In this document: piece after piece, positions 52,297-61,533 of the stretch
Layout: each line of letters begins with the position of its first letter
How positions within the stretch are numbered: the stretch's first letter is position 1
Source: Halobacteriovoraceae bacterium
GTDB taxonomy: Bacteria > Bdellovibrionota > Bacteriovoracia > Bacteriovoracales > Bacteriovoracaceae
Assembly (NCBI GenBank): GCA_002712005.1
Contig: PASP01000004.1
Span: 179,671-243,670, forward strand
Reading direction: 5' to 3'
Length of the DNA stretch: 64,000 nt
The notes under the pieces: model-generated
What the model was told of the DNA's origin: nothing
The model's input: only the letters and a program-made list of their open reading frames with translations
The model's database searches: none
Made by a program: the position numbers and the translations under genes

Positions 52297-53603
52297 GCTT
52301 AAAAAATATTTCTGAAAAAACTCTTCAACTCCTCTTAAAAAATGGAGCCCAACAAGCTCAAGTGATTTCTTCTCATACCCTATTAGAAGAACTCCAATAC
52401 GAAAATAATGATTTTACCCTTCTTAGAAGTGTTGAAGATCAAAGTTGTGACCTAACCGCCATTACAGAAAAAAAGAAAGGCTCCTATAGTGTTTCTCGCA
52501 CAGACGATCACTCTTTAAATGAAGCAGTCGCCAAAACAATTGAAATGGCCAAGTCAGCCCAAGAAGATGAAGCACACGCAATTGCAACGGAGAAAGATCA
52601 GGTTGAAAAAGCTTATGAGAATTTTGAATCTGGTCCAAAGGAAGCCGACTTAGATGAAATGACAAAACTCATTCAACACTTTGTAAGAGATACTCATCAA
52701 AAATATCCTCAAATTGGTCTAAGAACGATTGGAGTTAAGTTTATTCAATCTAAGATTCATTATCTCAACTCTCACGGAATTGAGGTGACTTCCTCTAAAG
52801 GATATTACAGTTTCTCTGTTATGTTCAATGCTAACGAAAAAGAGAAATCAAGTTCGATGGATTTTGACTCCCTGTCTTTTACAGAATTTGATGAAAGAAT
52901 TCAAAATCTACTGGCTCCAGAAAACTTTGGAGACAAGTTCAAACATACGATTTCTCACTTACATGCTCATAAGTACGATAAGAGTTTTACAGGAAAGGCC
53001 ATATTCATGCCTAAATGTTGGTATACATTTGTACAAATGATAAATGGTCATTTAACAACAGGCCCTCTTCTCGCCGGAACAAGTAAGCTCCAAGGAAAGA
53101 TTGTGGAAAAAGTTGGCTCTTCTCTCTTTCATATTGAATCCCGCCCTCACAGTCCTCTCTTTGCTGTTCCTTCAATCATGACCGGTGAAGGTATATTCAC
53201 AAAAGAGCTGACTATTTTTGATGAAGGGGTGCTCAATACTTATCTTGTCGATCTCTATGGAAGGAATAAGTTAGGCTTAAAAGAAGTTTCCAATTTTGCT
53301 AGCCATCTTTATATGCCGGCCGGGAAGACCTCATTAGAAGATATGATCTCTGATATAGAGGAAGGTATATTGATTGGCCGTTTTTCAGGTGGAGCACCAA
53401 ATTCAAATGGAGACTTCTCAGGAATCGCTAAGAATAGTTTCATCATCAAAGACGGAAAGATAGCCCAACCACTAAGTGAGACTATGATTTCAGGTAATCT
53501 CTTTGACCTTACTCAAGAAATTTATGATACCAGTGCCGAAGTCTATCAAAATGGAAGTTTCTATTTTCCTTATGTAGCGACAGCAGGAATTACGATTTCT
53601 TAA
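52293..53603 (+). CDS. pmbA: TldE (PmbA) subunit
   Basis: 436 residues. Homologous to TldD in fold, but the zinc HExxxH is absent, as in PmbA/TldE. Motifs include the N-terminal NGAQQAQVISSHTLLEELQYENN (in pieces) and the C-terminal GGAPNSNGDFSGIAKNSF. Together with TldD it forms the protease. The end shares TTAA with the stop of the convergent kinase gene. Confidence 0.95.
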   Translation: MSLKNISEKTLQLLLKNGAQQAQVISSHTLLEELQYENNDFTLLRSVEDQSCDLTAITEKKKGSYSVSRTDDHSLNEAVAKTIEMAKSAQEDEAHAIATEKDQVEKAYENFESGPKEADLDEMTKLIQHFVRDTHQKYPQIGLRTIGVKFIQSKIHYLNSHGIEVTSSKGYYSFSVMFNANEKEKSSSMDFDSLSFTEFDERIQNLLAPENFGDKFKHTISHLHAHKYDKSFTGKAIFMPKCWYTFVQMINGHLTTGPLLAGTSKLQGKIVEKVGSSLFHIESRPHSPLFAVPSIMTGEGIFTKELTIFDEGVLNTYLVDLYGRNKLGLKEVSNFASHLYMPAGKTSLEDMISDIEEGILIGRFSGGAPNSNGDFSGIAKNSFIIKDGKIAQPLSETMISGNLFDLTQEIYDTSAEVYQNGSFYFPYVATAGITIS

Positions 53604-54145
53604 TTTAATTTAATAAAGGGAGTTTCAGGATAGAGCTCTCTCATTCGGCATTCTATTAAATGACCATGAGACTCCCTAAATTTTATAGTAAACCAAAACA
53701 ACTTGATATTGAATCTCTCTCGTTGTCCAAGTGCTCTATCCTTTGCGGGAGCAAAGCCTAATTTATCTTTAATGACTCTGGCCATCTGGCGAGCGACACA
53801 AAGCCAAGGATGAGTATCCACAAAGATAACCAAATCGGCGGCAGGCCAACGGATATCAAAAGTCATTCCATAATTTCCGTCCATGATAAACGAACTTTGA
53901 TCTACAAATTCAATACACTTCTTTCTAAAGGCTTCTTCTGGAACCGGGGTCCATGGTGAAGTATTCTTAGGATCATCCCAAAAGTAGTGATCGAGATGAA
54001 GGATGGGTAAATGAAGAAGCTCTCCCAAGCGATGAGAAAGATAGGACTTTCCTGAGCCTGGAGCTCCTAGAACAAGGATTCTCTGATAAGGTCTTAATTT
54101 AGATACGGACTCCGAATCCAAGAGTTGTTTGATATTCACGGTCAC
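53600..54145 (-). CDS. P-loop kinase, FlaR-like (adenylate-kinase type)
   Basis: 181 residues with a P-loop at GAPGSGKSYLSHRL (27-34) and a long kinase lid. Motifs LHLDHYFW and MDGNYGMTF are those of the 'topology modulation' (FlaR-like) kinase group. Substrate unknown. It starts GTG 54145 and overlaps the upstream barrel gene by 47 bases, though GTG at 54139 or TTG at 54127 are also possible. Confidence 0.85.
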   Translation of the reverse strand: MTVNIKQLLDSESVSKLRPYQRILVLGAPGSGKSYLSHRLGELLHLPILHLDHYFWDDPKNTSPWTPVPEEAFRKKCIEFVDQSSFIMDGNYGMTFDIRWPAADLVIFVDTHPWLCVARQMARVIKDKLGFAPAKDRALGQRERFNIKLFWFTIKFRESHGHLIECRMRELYPETPFIKLN

Positions 54146-54668
54146 TCCCCTTAGGACGTCCGGTGAAAATAACAGTTATTCCACCATTGGCAAAGAGGTT
54201 TCCCATAAGATTAAAGTTGAATCCAGTTCCCGCATAAGGCGAGACATAGACGGCCGGTTCTCGCTCGGTTGTCACTCCAGATCTCGTGGTCGTGTATTTA
54301 CTTTTCCTGGCCTGAGCTCCCGCTCTAAGAAACCAATTAAGGTAGGCCATATTAAAACTAGAGCGTAAACCTAACTTAGCAGCATAGGACTCTTCTTTTT
54401 CAGTAAGATCTTCTTCATATAAAGTTTCGCTATCTTCACTTCTTGTCACTTCAGCTTCAGCTGATAGAAAGCTCGGTCCATAGAGAATATTTAGACCAAC
54501 GATAGTCCTTGTTTTACTCTTTTGTACCGGTGAAACTTTTTGAATCCTCTCTAAACCAACAATGGGTGATATCTTAAGAGGTGATTTATCTTGGGCCCAT
54601 GATGAACTTGAGTAAAGGAGGGTCGTAAATATTGTCAAACTAAGGGATATTTTATTTAGGTTTTTCAT
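54099..54668 (-). CDS. Small outer-membrane protein, 189 aa
   Basis: Signal peptide ending WAQ, then a beta-rich domain with GLNILYGPSFLSAEAEVTR and YVSPYAGTGFNFNLMGNLF (split) and a C-terminal strand ending GFGVRI. Compatible with an eight-strand barrel. No family recognised. It overlaps the kinase gene downstream by 47 bases, which suggests translational coupling of the two. Confidence 0.65.
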   Translation of the reverse strand: MKNLNKISLSLTIFTTLLYSSSSWAQDKSPLKISPIVGLERIQKVSPVQKSKTRTIVGLNILYGPSFLSAEAEVTRSEDSETLYEEDLTEKEESYAAKLGLRSSFNMAYLNWFLRAGAQARKSKYTTTRSGVTTEREPAVYVSPYAGTGFNFNLMGNLFANGGITVIFTGRPKGSDREYQTTLGFGVRI

Positions 54669-54742
54669 AGAAATAATTGTCTCAAATAAAATGATTTCAT
54701 TGAACCCGGCATAAAGTGAGCCTGCCCATAAACAATCTCTTT

Positions 54743-54910
54743 CTATAGTCCTGCAGCTTCCTTAATCGACTTTTTCATTTGGTCGGATATTTGCTCTTCT
54801 TGATCCTGAAGCTCTAGACCCCAAGCTTGGGCCAAGGACATCACCTTACTCTTCTCTCTCTCTAATTTTAAAAGCTCTGTTAAGAAATCGCTTGGTACTT
54901 GAATGGCCAT
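54743..54910 (-). CDS. Small helical protein with an operator-like leader, 55 aa
   Basis: Short frame with an excellent ribosome site (GGAGG, 5 bases before ATG 54910). Translation MAIQVPSDFLTELLKLERDK then SKVMSLAQAWGLELQDQEEQ, ending KKSIKEAAGL, is an acidic helical protein. No family recognised. Upstream are two tandem copies of a palindromic 16-mer (54921-54956), so the gene is probably tightly regulated. A small protein and tandem operator boxes recall antitoxin genes, but no toxin gene is adjacent. Confidence 0.55.
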   Translation of the reverse strand: MAIQVPSDFLTELLKLEREKSKVMSLAQAWGLELQDQEEQISDQMKKSIKEAAGL

Positions 54911-54920
54911 AACCCCTCCT

Positions 54921-54956
54921 GTTTAACTAATTAAACCATAGTTTGATTAGCCAAAC
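54921..54956. promoter_or_regulatory. Tandem palindromic operator boxes
   Basis: GTTTAACTAATTAAAC (54921-54936) and GTTTGATTAGCCAAAC (54941-54956), 20 bases apart, each palindromic with ends GTTT/AAAC. The 20-base period is two helix turns, as expected for cooperative repressor sites. They lie just upstream of the ribosome site of the 55-residue gene. Confidence 0.5.
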
Positions 54957-54991
54957 AAGTACTTTTCAAATGGGCAATTTCATTCCTTCTG

Positions 54992-55582
54992 CTACTTAGC
55001 ACCTTTACTATCAGTTGTGAGATATCTCAGAGTTACGATTAAATTCGTTGCTGCACTTAAAGGCATGAATACATAGGGCAAGATTATGGCCTCTATTCCC
55101 TTATAAACAGGTCCAGAAGAGGGGCCTAAAACTTCCTTAAAGAAAAGAAAGAAGAGAACAAAGAAGACCATACTAGGTTCCCAGCGATTAAGACCTACTT
55201 TCTTCCCCTGCCCCATCCAACCAGGTATCTTACCAAACTTAATTAGGGAGTGGATTAAATGAACCCCATTTCTCATAAGCAGTAAGATTAAATAATAAAG
55301 AGGTACCTTTTCAGAGAAGTAGAAAAAAAGGATTAAGGAAATATTAAAGATATTATCTGCAATAGAGTCTAACCAGGCCCCAATATCTGTCTCCTTCTTC
55401 CACTTCCTTGCAAGATGGCCATCTAGAAGATCGCTCAAAGAAGAGAGGAGAAAGAAGACAAAGGCCAAGACGTAGAGCTTCTCGCTTAAAAACCAAAGAA
55501 TAGGAAAGGTCAAAAAAAATCTCAAAAAACTTAGGAAATTAGGAATCGATAGTATAGATGATGTAATTTTGATCATGATCAA
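54992..55582 (-). CDS. CDP-alcohol phosphatidyltransferase
   Basis: 196 residues with about five transmembrane helices. The family motif DLLDGHLARKWKKETDIGAWLDSIAD is present, with the key D-G-A-R and two metal-binding Asp pairs, so it makes a phospholipid from a CDP-lipid and an alcohol. Related enzymes are Pgs and Pss; the alcohol is not clear here. It stands alone, 82 bases upstream of the small-protein gene. Confidence 0.9.
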   Translation of the reverse strand: MIMIKITSSILSIPNFLSFLRFFLTFPILWFLSEKLYVLAFVFFLLSSLSDLLDGHLARKWKKETDIGAWLDSIADNIFNISLILFFYFSEKVPLYYLILLLMRNGVHLIHSLIKFGKIPGWMGQGKKVGLNRWEPSMVFFVLFFLFFKEVLGPSSGPVYKGIEAIILPYVFMPLSAATNLIVTLRYLTTDSKGAK

Positions 55583-55833
55583 TCTCTGTAAGGTTTTGTC
55601 ATTTGGCCTACCTTGTCAATCTCGTCTGGATTTAATAAACCTTCTCAACTCGGCATTGCTCTTGCACCTATTTAGGCAAAAGGAAATACAAAAGTACAGT
55701 CTTAAACTACTGAATTTTGTAATTTAACAGGGCTTTGTGAACCTAAGTATCTGAAACTTGTTATCTCAACTCACTAGAGATTAAACAACTTTCCCACAGA
55801 TATTAGGCCAAAAAGTGCATAATTGGAGAACAC

Positions 55834-56673
55834 ATGTTTAAACTTTTAACAGTTCTTATCCTCTTTGCTCTAGGTACTTCATCTTGTATCTGGGCGCAAT
55901 CAGCTTCTCAGCTAGAAGCTCAGCTGGGTAAGGGCGACAAGAAGAAAAGAAAGAATTGGGGACTGTCCCTAAGTTCCACCACAGTATCCAGTGTTAAGGA
56001 ACTCGATGCTTATGGTTCCACTTTGAACACTTCTCTTTCTACTACTTTTCGTTATAAGACACCTTATTTTAATACGCGATTCTTTATAGCTGCTGATAAA
56101 GATTTAGTGGGAGCTCGGGAAGATAGACTGACCTCAGCCTTTTTTGAGATCTCAAAAACGGTTGGTGCTCTAACAAATTCTGACATCATCACTATTTTCC
56201 AGGGCCGCTACAACTTCGCTGTAAACCAAGATCGCCGCTTTGATCAAAGTTATCAAGGGGGCCTTACTGCTGGATTACTAGTTATCGGTAAACTCCCTCA
56301 CCCTGACTATCAACTTATTTTTATTACTCGTGCAGTAAAGAACTTTCATGAATATAAGATTGATAGAAACTTTAATAAAAACACTTCTTTAAGTAATTCG
56401 AATACAGCGATTCTTTCCTACTCTCCTTTTAATAAGTGGGAATTCTCCGCTTATGCATCCTTTGTATCTTACTGGAACTACGATGGAGATGTTAAAGATA
56501 GCTACTATACTCTTGGGCAAAGTGTAAGTTACATCCCTTCGCCTAAATATAACTTTTCTTTAGGTCATGAGAGTGGCGGATTCACTTACGGACACTATGG
56601 AAATAATTTAGACCTCTCTTTACTAGATACCAATAGCTCAACAATATATGGAACCTTAACCCTTAACTTTTAG
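55834..56673 (+). CDS. Outer-membrane beta-barrel protein, 279 aa
   Basis: Signal peptide ending SCIWA; residues 22-45 are basic; then strands with alternating Thr/Ser/aromatic residues through to a C-terminal Phe (LTLNF). Not a recognised family. GGAGAACAC precedes the ATG. Two bases separate it from the metalloprotease gene, so the two are probably one operon. Confidence 0.7.
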   Translation: MFKLLTVLILFALGTSSCIWAQSASQLEAQLGKGDKKKRKNWGLSLSSTTVSSVKELDAYGSTLNTSLSTTFRYKTPYFNTRFFIAADKDLVGAREDRLTSAFFEISKTVGALTNSDIITIFQGRYNFAVNQDRRFDQSYQGGLTAGLLVIGKLPHPDYQLIFITRAVKNFHEYKIDRNFNKNTSLSNSNTAILSYSPFNKWEFSAYASFVSYWNYDGDVKDSYYTLGQSVSYIPSPKYNFSLGHESGGFTYGHYGNNLDLSLLDTNSSTIYGTLTLNF

Positions 56674-56675
56674 GA

Positions 56676-58475
56676 ATGAGAATTAATATGAATAGCATGA
56701 AACTAAATTCACTACTAACTCTATCTCTACTTCTTGTAGTAAGCTGCGCTAAAGATAAGCCTTACGATGAAAAGTATAAAGAAGAGAAACTCCATCCTAA
56801 AAGTGCCTTCGTTGTAGAAGAGAAGGTCGTTGGAGAGGATGGAAAAGAAAGATCTGTTCCCGTTGAATATCTCTATGTTCCTAGTTCTCTAGGGACTCCA
56901 ATGGAAGTAGTCGAAGCTGCCCCTTTTGTACAAGGACAAGAGAAGGTCGTTAAGATGAAATGGGTTGAAGAAGGTCTTTCGATCTATGAAGTTGAAAGAG
57001 ATGAGCGCTTTGAAGCTAACCAACTCAACCATACACCTGTACTTACTATTCCTGGAGATTATCTCTCTTATCGCTGTCAAGAAGATGCTTACGGCGACTG
57101 TACAAATAAAGAAGAAGAAAATACTGAGCTTGAGTGGTATGAAAAAGATCAATTCAAGCCAAACTTCGAAGAAATGAAAGTACACGAAGTAAATACCCTA
57201 GATGCTAGTTTAATCGACTGGTCAGGTTGTCTATCTGCTTCAAGTGCTAAACTTCTTAACTACGACGTTTCAGCTGGTGTTATCAATATCGAATTGGAGA
57301 AAACATATACGGTTAATAAATCTAACCCTATTTGTACTATTATTGGGGCTTACTATAAGGACTCAGCCGAATCTAGTTTTGATGTGCGCTACTTCTACTC
57401 TCTCGTTAGATTAGATAGTGTAGCTTCGCCTGACTACGAAGCGGTAGAGTATCCAGTTCCCGATCAAAATGATTTCGGTTTCTTTAATGACGAAGAACTT
57501 GTTCTTAAAGAAGAATTTGATCGCCAAAGACCTGATCGCAAGATTTTAATGAATCGTTGGAATCCTAATCAAAAGAATGGAGAAATTGTCTATTATCTTT
57601 CTCCTGAATACTCTAAACCAAAGAACAAGATTGTACTTGATGCCACACATGAAGCTGTTAAAGCGATGAATCGTGAAATGGGTGCAGCCGATATTCCTTT
57701 TAAAATCAGATTGGTTGAACAACCTGATCCTAAAAAAGCAGTTAGTCCTGGAGACATCCGTTACAATTCTCTCGTCCTTATTGAAGATCCACTTGCAAAT
57801 GGACTACTTGGTTACGGTCCTTCAGTAAAGAATCCGTACACAGGAGAAATTGTTCAGGCCCACACTAATATGTATCTTGGTGTACTTAAGAGTATGACAA
57901 GACGAGTTTATGAACAAGCTGTTGACTTGACTCAAGAAGAAGCTGCAGCTGCTGCACCAGCAGTTGCACCTCTTAATACTCAATTTGAGGTAGCTGAGTC
58001 AGCCATTACACAACTCCCTAATGCTATTAAATCACTCTATCCATTAGTGGCCACTCCTGAAGCGACTCCAGCAGTACCTTCAGAAGATCCTCAAGAGCAA
58101 GGTGAAGGGACTCAATCCCTTGTGGAAGATAGTAATGACAAAAATATTCAAGCTCATGTTGTTCCCATGAAGGCCCCTATGGCCTTTAAGCGCGAGTTAC
58201 CCCAAGAGCTTCTTAATCATGATCACGCAAGACACTTGATTCAACAAGCTAAACAAGAGTATCACTCTAATACTATTCATAAAGCTTCCAAAATTTCTAT
58301 TGATCAATTGATCTCTAAGCTGAAGGAGCATAGTTCTGATGAATTCTCAGAAATTGACGAAGCTCTTTTAAAGCAAGAAAAGAAATGGAAATTCCTTGCT
58401 GAGAATAATGCCTTTTCAGCAGACTTCTTTCCGATTGCAGGAACTTCGAAAGTTGTTTACCCAGAATTGAGATAG
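56676..58475 (+). CDS. Met-zincin-type metalloprotease lipoprotein, N-terminal part (ends at an in-frame TAG)
   Basis: 599 residues. Lipobox VVSC near 24, so it is a lipoprotein. The domain order (acidic beta-rich region, then PDQNDFGFFNDEEL and a helical linker AAAAAPAVAPL) fits the N-terminal part of large zinc proteases of the DUF5117/DUF4953 (Met-zincin) type. It stops at TAG 58473-58475, just before the zinc motif. The reading frame continues downstream without a shift, so I see this as one gene of 1314 residues interrupted by a stop. Starts at ATG 56676 or 56688. Confidence 0.75.
   Translation: MRINMNSMKLNSLLTLSLLLVVSCAKDKPYDEKYKEEKLHPKSAFVVEEKVVGEDGKERSVPVEYLYVPSSLGTPMEVVEAAPFVQGQEKVVKMKWVEEGLSIYEVERDERFEANQLNHTPVLTIPGDYLSYRCQEDAYGDCTNKEEENTELEWYEKDQFKPNFEEMKVHEVNTLDASLIDWSGCLSASSAKLLNYDVSAGVINIELEKTYTVNKSNPICTIIGAYYKDSAESSFDVRYFYSLVRLDSVASPDYEAVEYPVPDQNDFGFFNDEELVLKEEFDRQRPDRKILMNRWNPNQKNGEIVYYLSPEYSKPKNKIVLDATHEAVKAMNREMGAADIPFKIRLVEQPDPKKAVSPGDIRYNSLVLIEDPLANGLLGYGPSVKNPYTGEIVQAHTNMYLGVLKSMTRRVYEQAVDLTQEEAAAAAPAVAPLNTQFEVAESAITQLPNAIKSLYPLVATPEATPAVPSEDPQEQGEGTQSLVEDSNDKNIQAHVVPMKAPMAFKRELPQELLNHDHARHLIQQAKQEYHSNTIHKASKISIDQLISKLKEHSSDEFSEIDEALLKQEKKWKFLAENNAFSADFFPIAGTSKVVYPELR
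58473..58475 (+). other. In-frame TAG splitting the metalloprotease
   Basis: Context PELR-stop-IADIQTP: AGA TAG ATT. The frame is open for 599 codons before and 714 codons after it. One base change (e.g. CAG to TAG) would explain it. TAG serves as an ordinary stop in other genes of the window, such as those ending at 10382 and 48946. Confidence 0.85.
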
Positions 58476-60620
58476 ATTGCTGATATTCAAACTCCTCAAG
58501 GAACTCTTAAGAGATGGGACAATCTCAACCAAGACCAGAAGGACCTTGTAGGAAAAATTATTCTCAAAAATAGCTATAAAGCTACTCTTATTCACGAGCT
58601 AGGTCACAACCTTGGATTAAGACATAACTTTATGGGTTCTCATGACCATGAGAACTTCTATACAGAAGAAGAAGCGCGCTCTCTTGGATTAGAAGCAGCA
58701 CCAGCTTATTCTTCTATTATGGATTATTCATTTAGTGAGTTTAATCAACTTAAGGTTTTTGGTAAGTATGACATTGCGGCTCTTCGTTTTGGTTATAAGC
58801 GTGAAGTCGAACTTACCAATGGTAACTTTATGAAAATTCAGGGAAGTCTACAAGAGACGGTTCAGGCCCTTAAAGAGTCTCAAGCAGGGGTAGATCCAGC
58901 TCAAGAAGTAAGAATAAAACCATTTGAATTCTGTACAGATGAAAATACAAACCTTGGTAACCTTTGTAACCGTTTTGATGAAGGTACGAATTTAAAAGAG
59001 ATCATCAACTACAGAATTAAAAGTTACAAAGATAATTATAAGTATCGTAACTTTAGAGATGGAAGAATCAGATATAGTACTTACGATATGCCAAGTTATA
59101 TCTATGCAAGAAGTTATGAGCTTGGAAGAATTCGTGACATCATCGAAGATAATGAGTACTCAAAAGAATTCTGGAGAGGTTATCTACCAGAACTTCTTCT
59201 TAACTACGATATCGTACTTACAGAAGAACAACTTGACCAAGTTCTCAATGTAAGCTGTAGCGGTGTATTTGGTGAAGGTGTTTGGTTCTGTGATGATTAT
59301 ATTGATGATGGTAGAGAAGCGGTAGAAATCGCAGGGAATTTCTTCTTAGAACTTCTTAAAACTCCAGATCATCTATGTGCTCTCGTTACTCAAGAAACAC
59401 CAAATGTAATCGTAGAGTATCGTACACTTTATAATATCTACGATAAGATCAAAGGTGATATTGATAATGTTCCTCATAGCTGTTTTGACTCTGTCATTAA
59501 AGAGCATGTGGCTAAAGATGGTCTTCTTGTTGTAGGAGAAAATGGAAAATTCATCAATGGATTTAAAGATACTGACCCTAACTATAGATATGCTCAAGAT
59601 CGCTACGCCCGTGGTATCTGGCCAGATAAGATCTATGCCATGAGATATCTTTTTAAGAGAAGATCTAACTTTTCTACAACTGATGAAAACTTTGGAGCGA
59701 TCATTGATTATCCAAATATTGCAGAAAAAGCTGATAATATCTTCTCTCACTTAATTTTAGGAACAGAGCTTGAGTCTCCCCTTCCTTTTACAACAGAATC
59801 TGGGCAACAATTTCAGGTTCCCTATGTAATCGGAAATGACTACTCCGTAAATCCTCTTGAAGATTACTTTGGTGGCCTAGCCCGCTCGTTAAGAATGAGT
59901 CCTAAAGGTGAAACAGACTTAAGAGAATTAATGCTTTCTCAAGTAGAAAGAGAGCATACTGCTTACGGTAAACAGTATAAGAACAAAGCTTTTGCTTCAA
60001 GAAACTTACTAGCCGTTCAAAGAACATATGGATTTATTCCTCTGGATGCTAGAACTGCTGAAAAAGTCTACTTCTATGATCCAAACTATGAAGTGACCTA
60101 TTCTGCGAGTCGTGTGTCTCCTTATGCATTTGAAATGATCTCTGCGATTAATAACTTTGATTTTCTCAATGCTCAGGAAGAACAACAAATCCGTGTAGCA
60201 GTAAATCTTCAAAATTATGTCGGCTTCCCTATTCCGGATGGAGTTGAGTTGGATGCTGGTCAGACAGTATTCTTTGGAATGAATAAAGCGACCATGGAGC
60301 AGATTCTTAATCTTTCACAACAGCAAGTTTCTTCTGATAATATCAATTTCAGACAGATTCTTGGTGAAGAAGATGGTGCTGCAATTGAAGCTCTCTACAA
60401 CAAAGGTTTCAATGCTCTTGCTGAGATATATCAGCTTAAAGTTCAGATCTTTGAGTCGATTCTATCGAATAGTACAGATGATGAAAAAAGGCTTCTGACT
60501 ATGGATGGTAATCTTCTCATGGCCTTTGCCAATGGTAGTCTCAATGAAGAAATCATTGAATACTATATTGAGCAGCTGACAAAATTGCCTTCCTCACAAA
60601 GGCATCAAAACGCAATGTAA
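58476..60620 (+). CDS. Met-zincin-type metalloprotease, catalytic C-terminal part (714 codons, no start codon near)
   Basis: In frame with the upstream part. It begins IADIQTPQGTLKRWDNLNQD and carries the zinc motif HELGHNLGLRH at 58593-58625 (HExxHxxGxxH) and a Met-turn SIMDY near codon 90. The first ATG is at 58632, after the zinc motif, so separate translation from there would yield no protease. The long C-terminal region (YGKQYKNKAFASRNLL, YGFIPLDAR) is a family feature. Either a recent pseudogene or a read-through gene. Confidence 0.7.
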   Translation: MADIQTPQGTLKRWDNLNQDQKDLVGKIILKNSYKATLIHELGHNLGLRHNFMGSHDHENFYTEEEARSLGLEAAPAYSSIMDYSFSEFNQLKVFGKYDIAALRFGYKREVELTNGNFMKIQGSLQETVQALKESQAGVDPAQEVRIKPFEFCTDENTNLGNLCNRFDEGTNLKEIINYRIKSYKDNYKYRNFRDGRIRYSTYDMPSYIYARSYELGRIRDIIEDNEYSKEFWRGYLPELLLNYDIVLTEEQLDQVLNVSCSGVFGEGVWFCDDYIDDGREAVEIAGNFFLELLKTPDHLCALVTQETPNVIVEYRTLYNIYDKIKGDIDNVPHSCFDSVIKEHVAKDGLLVVGENGKFINGFKDTDPNYRYAQDRYARGIWPDKIYAMRYLFKRRSNFSTTDENFGAIIDYPNIAEKADNIFSHLILGTELESPLPFTTESGQQFQVPYVIGNDYSVNPLEDYFGGLARSLRMSPKGETDLRELMLSQVEREHTAYGKQYKNKAFASRNLLAVQRTYGFIPLDARTAEKVYFYDPNYEVTYSASRVSPYAFEMISAINNFDFLNAQEEQQIRVAVNLQNYVGFPIPDGVELDAGQTVFFGMNKATMEQILNLSQQQVSSDNINFRQILGEEDGAAIEALYNKGFNALAEIYQLKVQIFESILSNSTDDEKRLLTMDGNLLMAFANGSLNEEIIEYYIEQLTKLPSSQRHQNAM

Positions 60621-60626
60621 TAAATT

Positions 60627-60652
60627 AAAGGCTCCGCAAGGAGCCTTTTTTT
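60627..60652 (+). terminator. Terminator between the metalloprotease and MgtC genes
   Basis: AAAGGCTCC (60627-60635), GCAA loop, GGAGCCTTT then T run to 60652. The T run overlaps the MgtC stop (TAA on the minus strand at 60653-60651), so this hairpin probably serves both convergent genes. Confidence 0.88.
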
Positions 60653-61430
60653 ATCCTACATGCTTTTCTTTTTTATCTGTATTCAATTCTTTATTTTCAA
60701 AATTATTTGTGACAACTTCAAGACTTTGATCTTCTGAAACCATATGAAAAGAGACGCGATCAACTGAGGCGATATCTTGTACATCAGAAACAAAACGCTC
60801 CGTCACACGTTTATGAGCATAAATATAGAGAGTGAGAATTCTTCTCTTTTTATCAATAGAGTCTTCGTAGACTTCATCAATTTCAATATTCTCTAATTTC
60901 ATCAATTCAAGAACCGATCGTTTGACAGGACCGAGAGAGAGCACTTCTACATGATAGTACTCACTCTTATCTTCATTCTCTATAAATTGATAAATTGGAT
61001 TAATCCATTTAAGAACACAAAGAACAGTTATACTAAATATAGCTGCACTTATGGGATAGCCAATTCCAATCGTGTATCCTATAGCTGCCACAACCCAAAT
61101 GGTAGCGGCTGTAGTAAGTCCTATAACAGAGCCCTTTCCTTGAATAATAGCCCCAGCGCCAAGAAAACCAATTCCTGAAACGATTTGAGCCCCCACCCTA
61201 TTAGGGTCCATCGGTCCTAAATTATTGTGGACATTGAGAAGGCTGATAACGGTATAAAGAGTTGCTCCAAGGCAGATCAAAATATTGGTTTTTAAACCTG
61301 CGGCTTTCATTTTCTTTTCTCGATCGTAACCAACGATTCCACCGAGAATAATGGCCGTAACAACTTGGAGACCTAGACCTAAATAGAGAGGTACCTTTCC
61401 TAGGACTTCTAGTTCTATCGTATTCGTCAT
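60651..61430 (-). CDS. MgtC/SapB-family membrane protein
   Basis: 259 residues. Five hydrophobic helices with the family motifs ILGGIVGYDREKK, LICLGATLYTVIS, VGAQIVSGIGFLGAGAI (in parts) and TAATIWVVAAIG. A cytoplasmic ACT-like C-terminal domain follows (about 150-235). MgtC proteins support growth in low magnesium or acid and, in pathogens, intracellular survival. AGGAAG precedes the ATG. Confidence 0.93.
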   Translation of the reverse strand: MTNTIELEVLGKVPLYLGLGLQVVTAIILGGIVGYDREKKMKAAGLKTNILICLGATLYTVISLLNVHNNLGPMDPNRVGAQIVSGIGFLGAGAIIQGKGSVIGLTTAATIWVVAAIGYTIGIGYPISAAIFSITVLCVLKWINPIYQFIENEDKSEYYHVEVLSLGPVKRSVLELMKLENIEIDEVYEDSIDKKRRILTLYIYAHKRVTERFVSDVQDIASVDRVSFHMVSEDQSLEVVTNNFENKELNTDKKEKHVG

Positions 61431-61533
61431 AATTCTTCCTAGTTACTAAAAACATCATGTCTTTAGCGTATAGAAAATTTTAACCTAACTTTTTATTCAA
61501 GTAAAATGCTATAAGTTAGACCTTATAAGTAGA

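Noticed and set aside
58632..60620. A separate gene starting at the first ATG after the TAG
   Set aside because: It would lack the zinc motif HELGHNLGLRH, which lies upstream of this ATG in the same frame. Better explained as the second part of the split metalloprotease.
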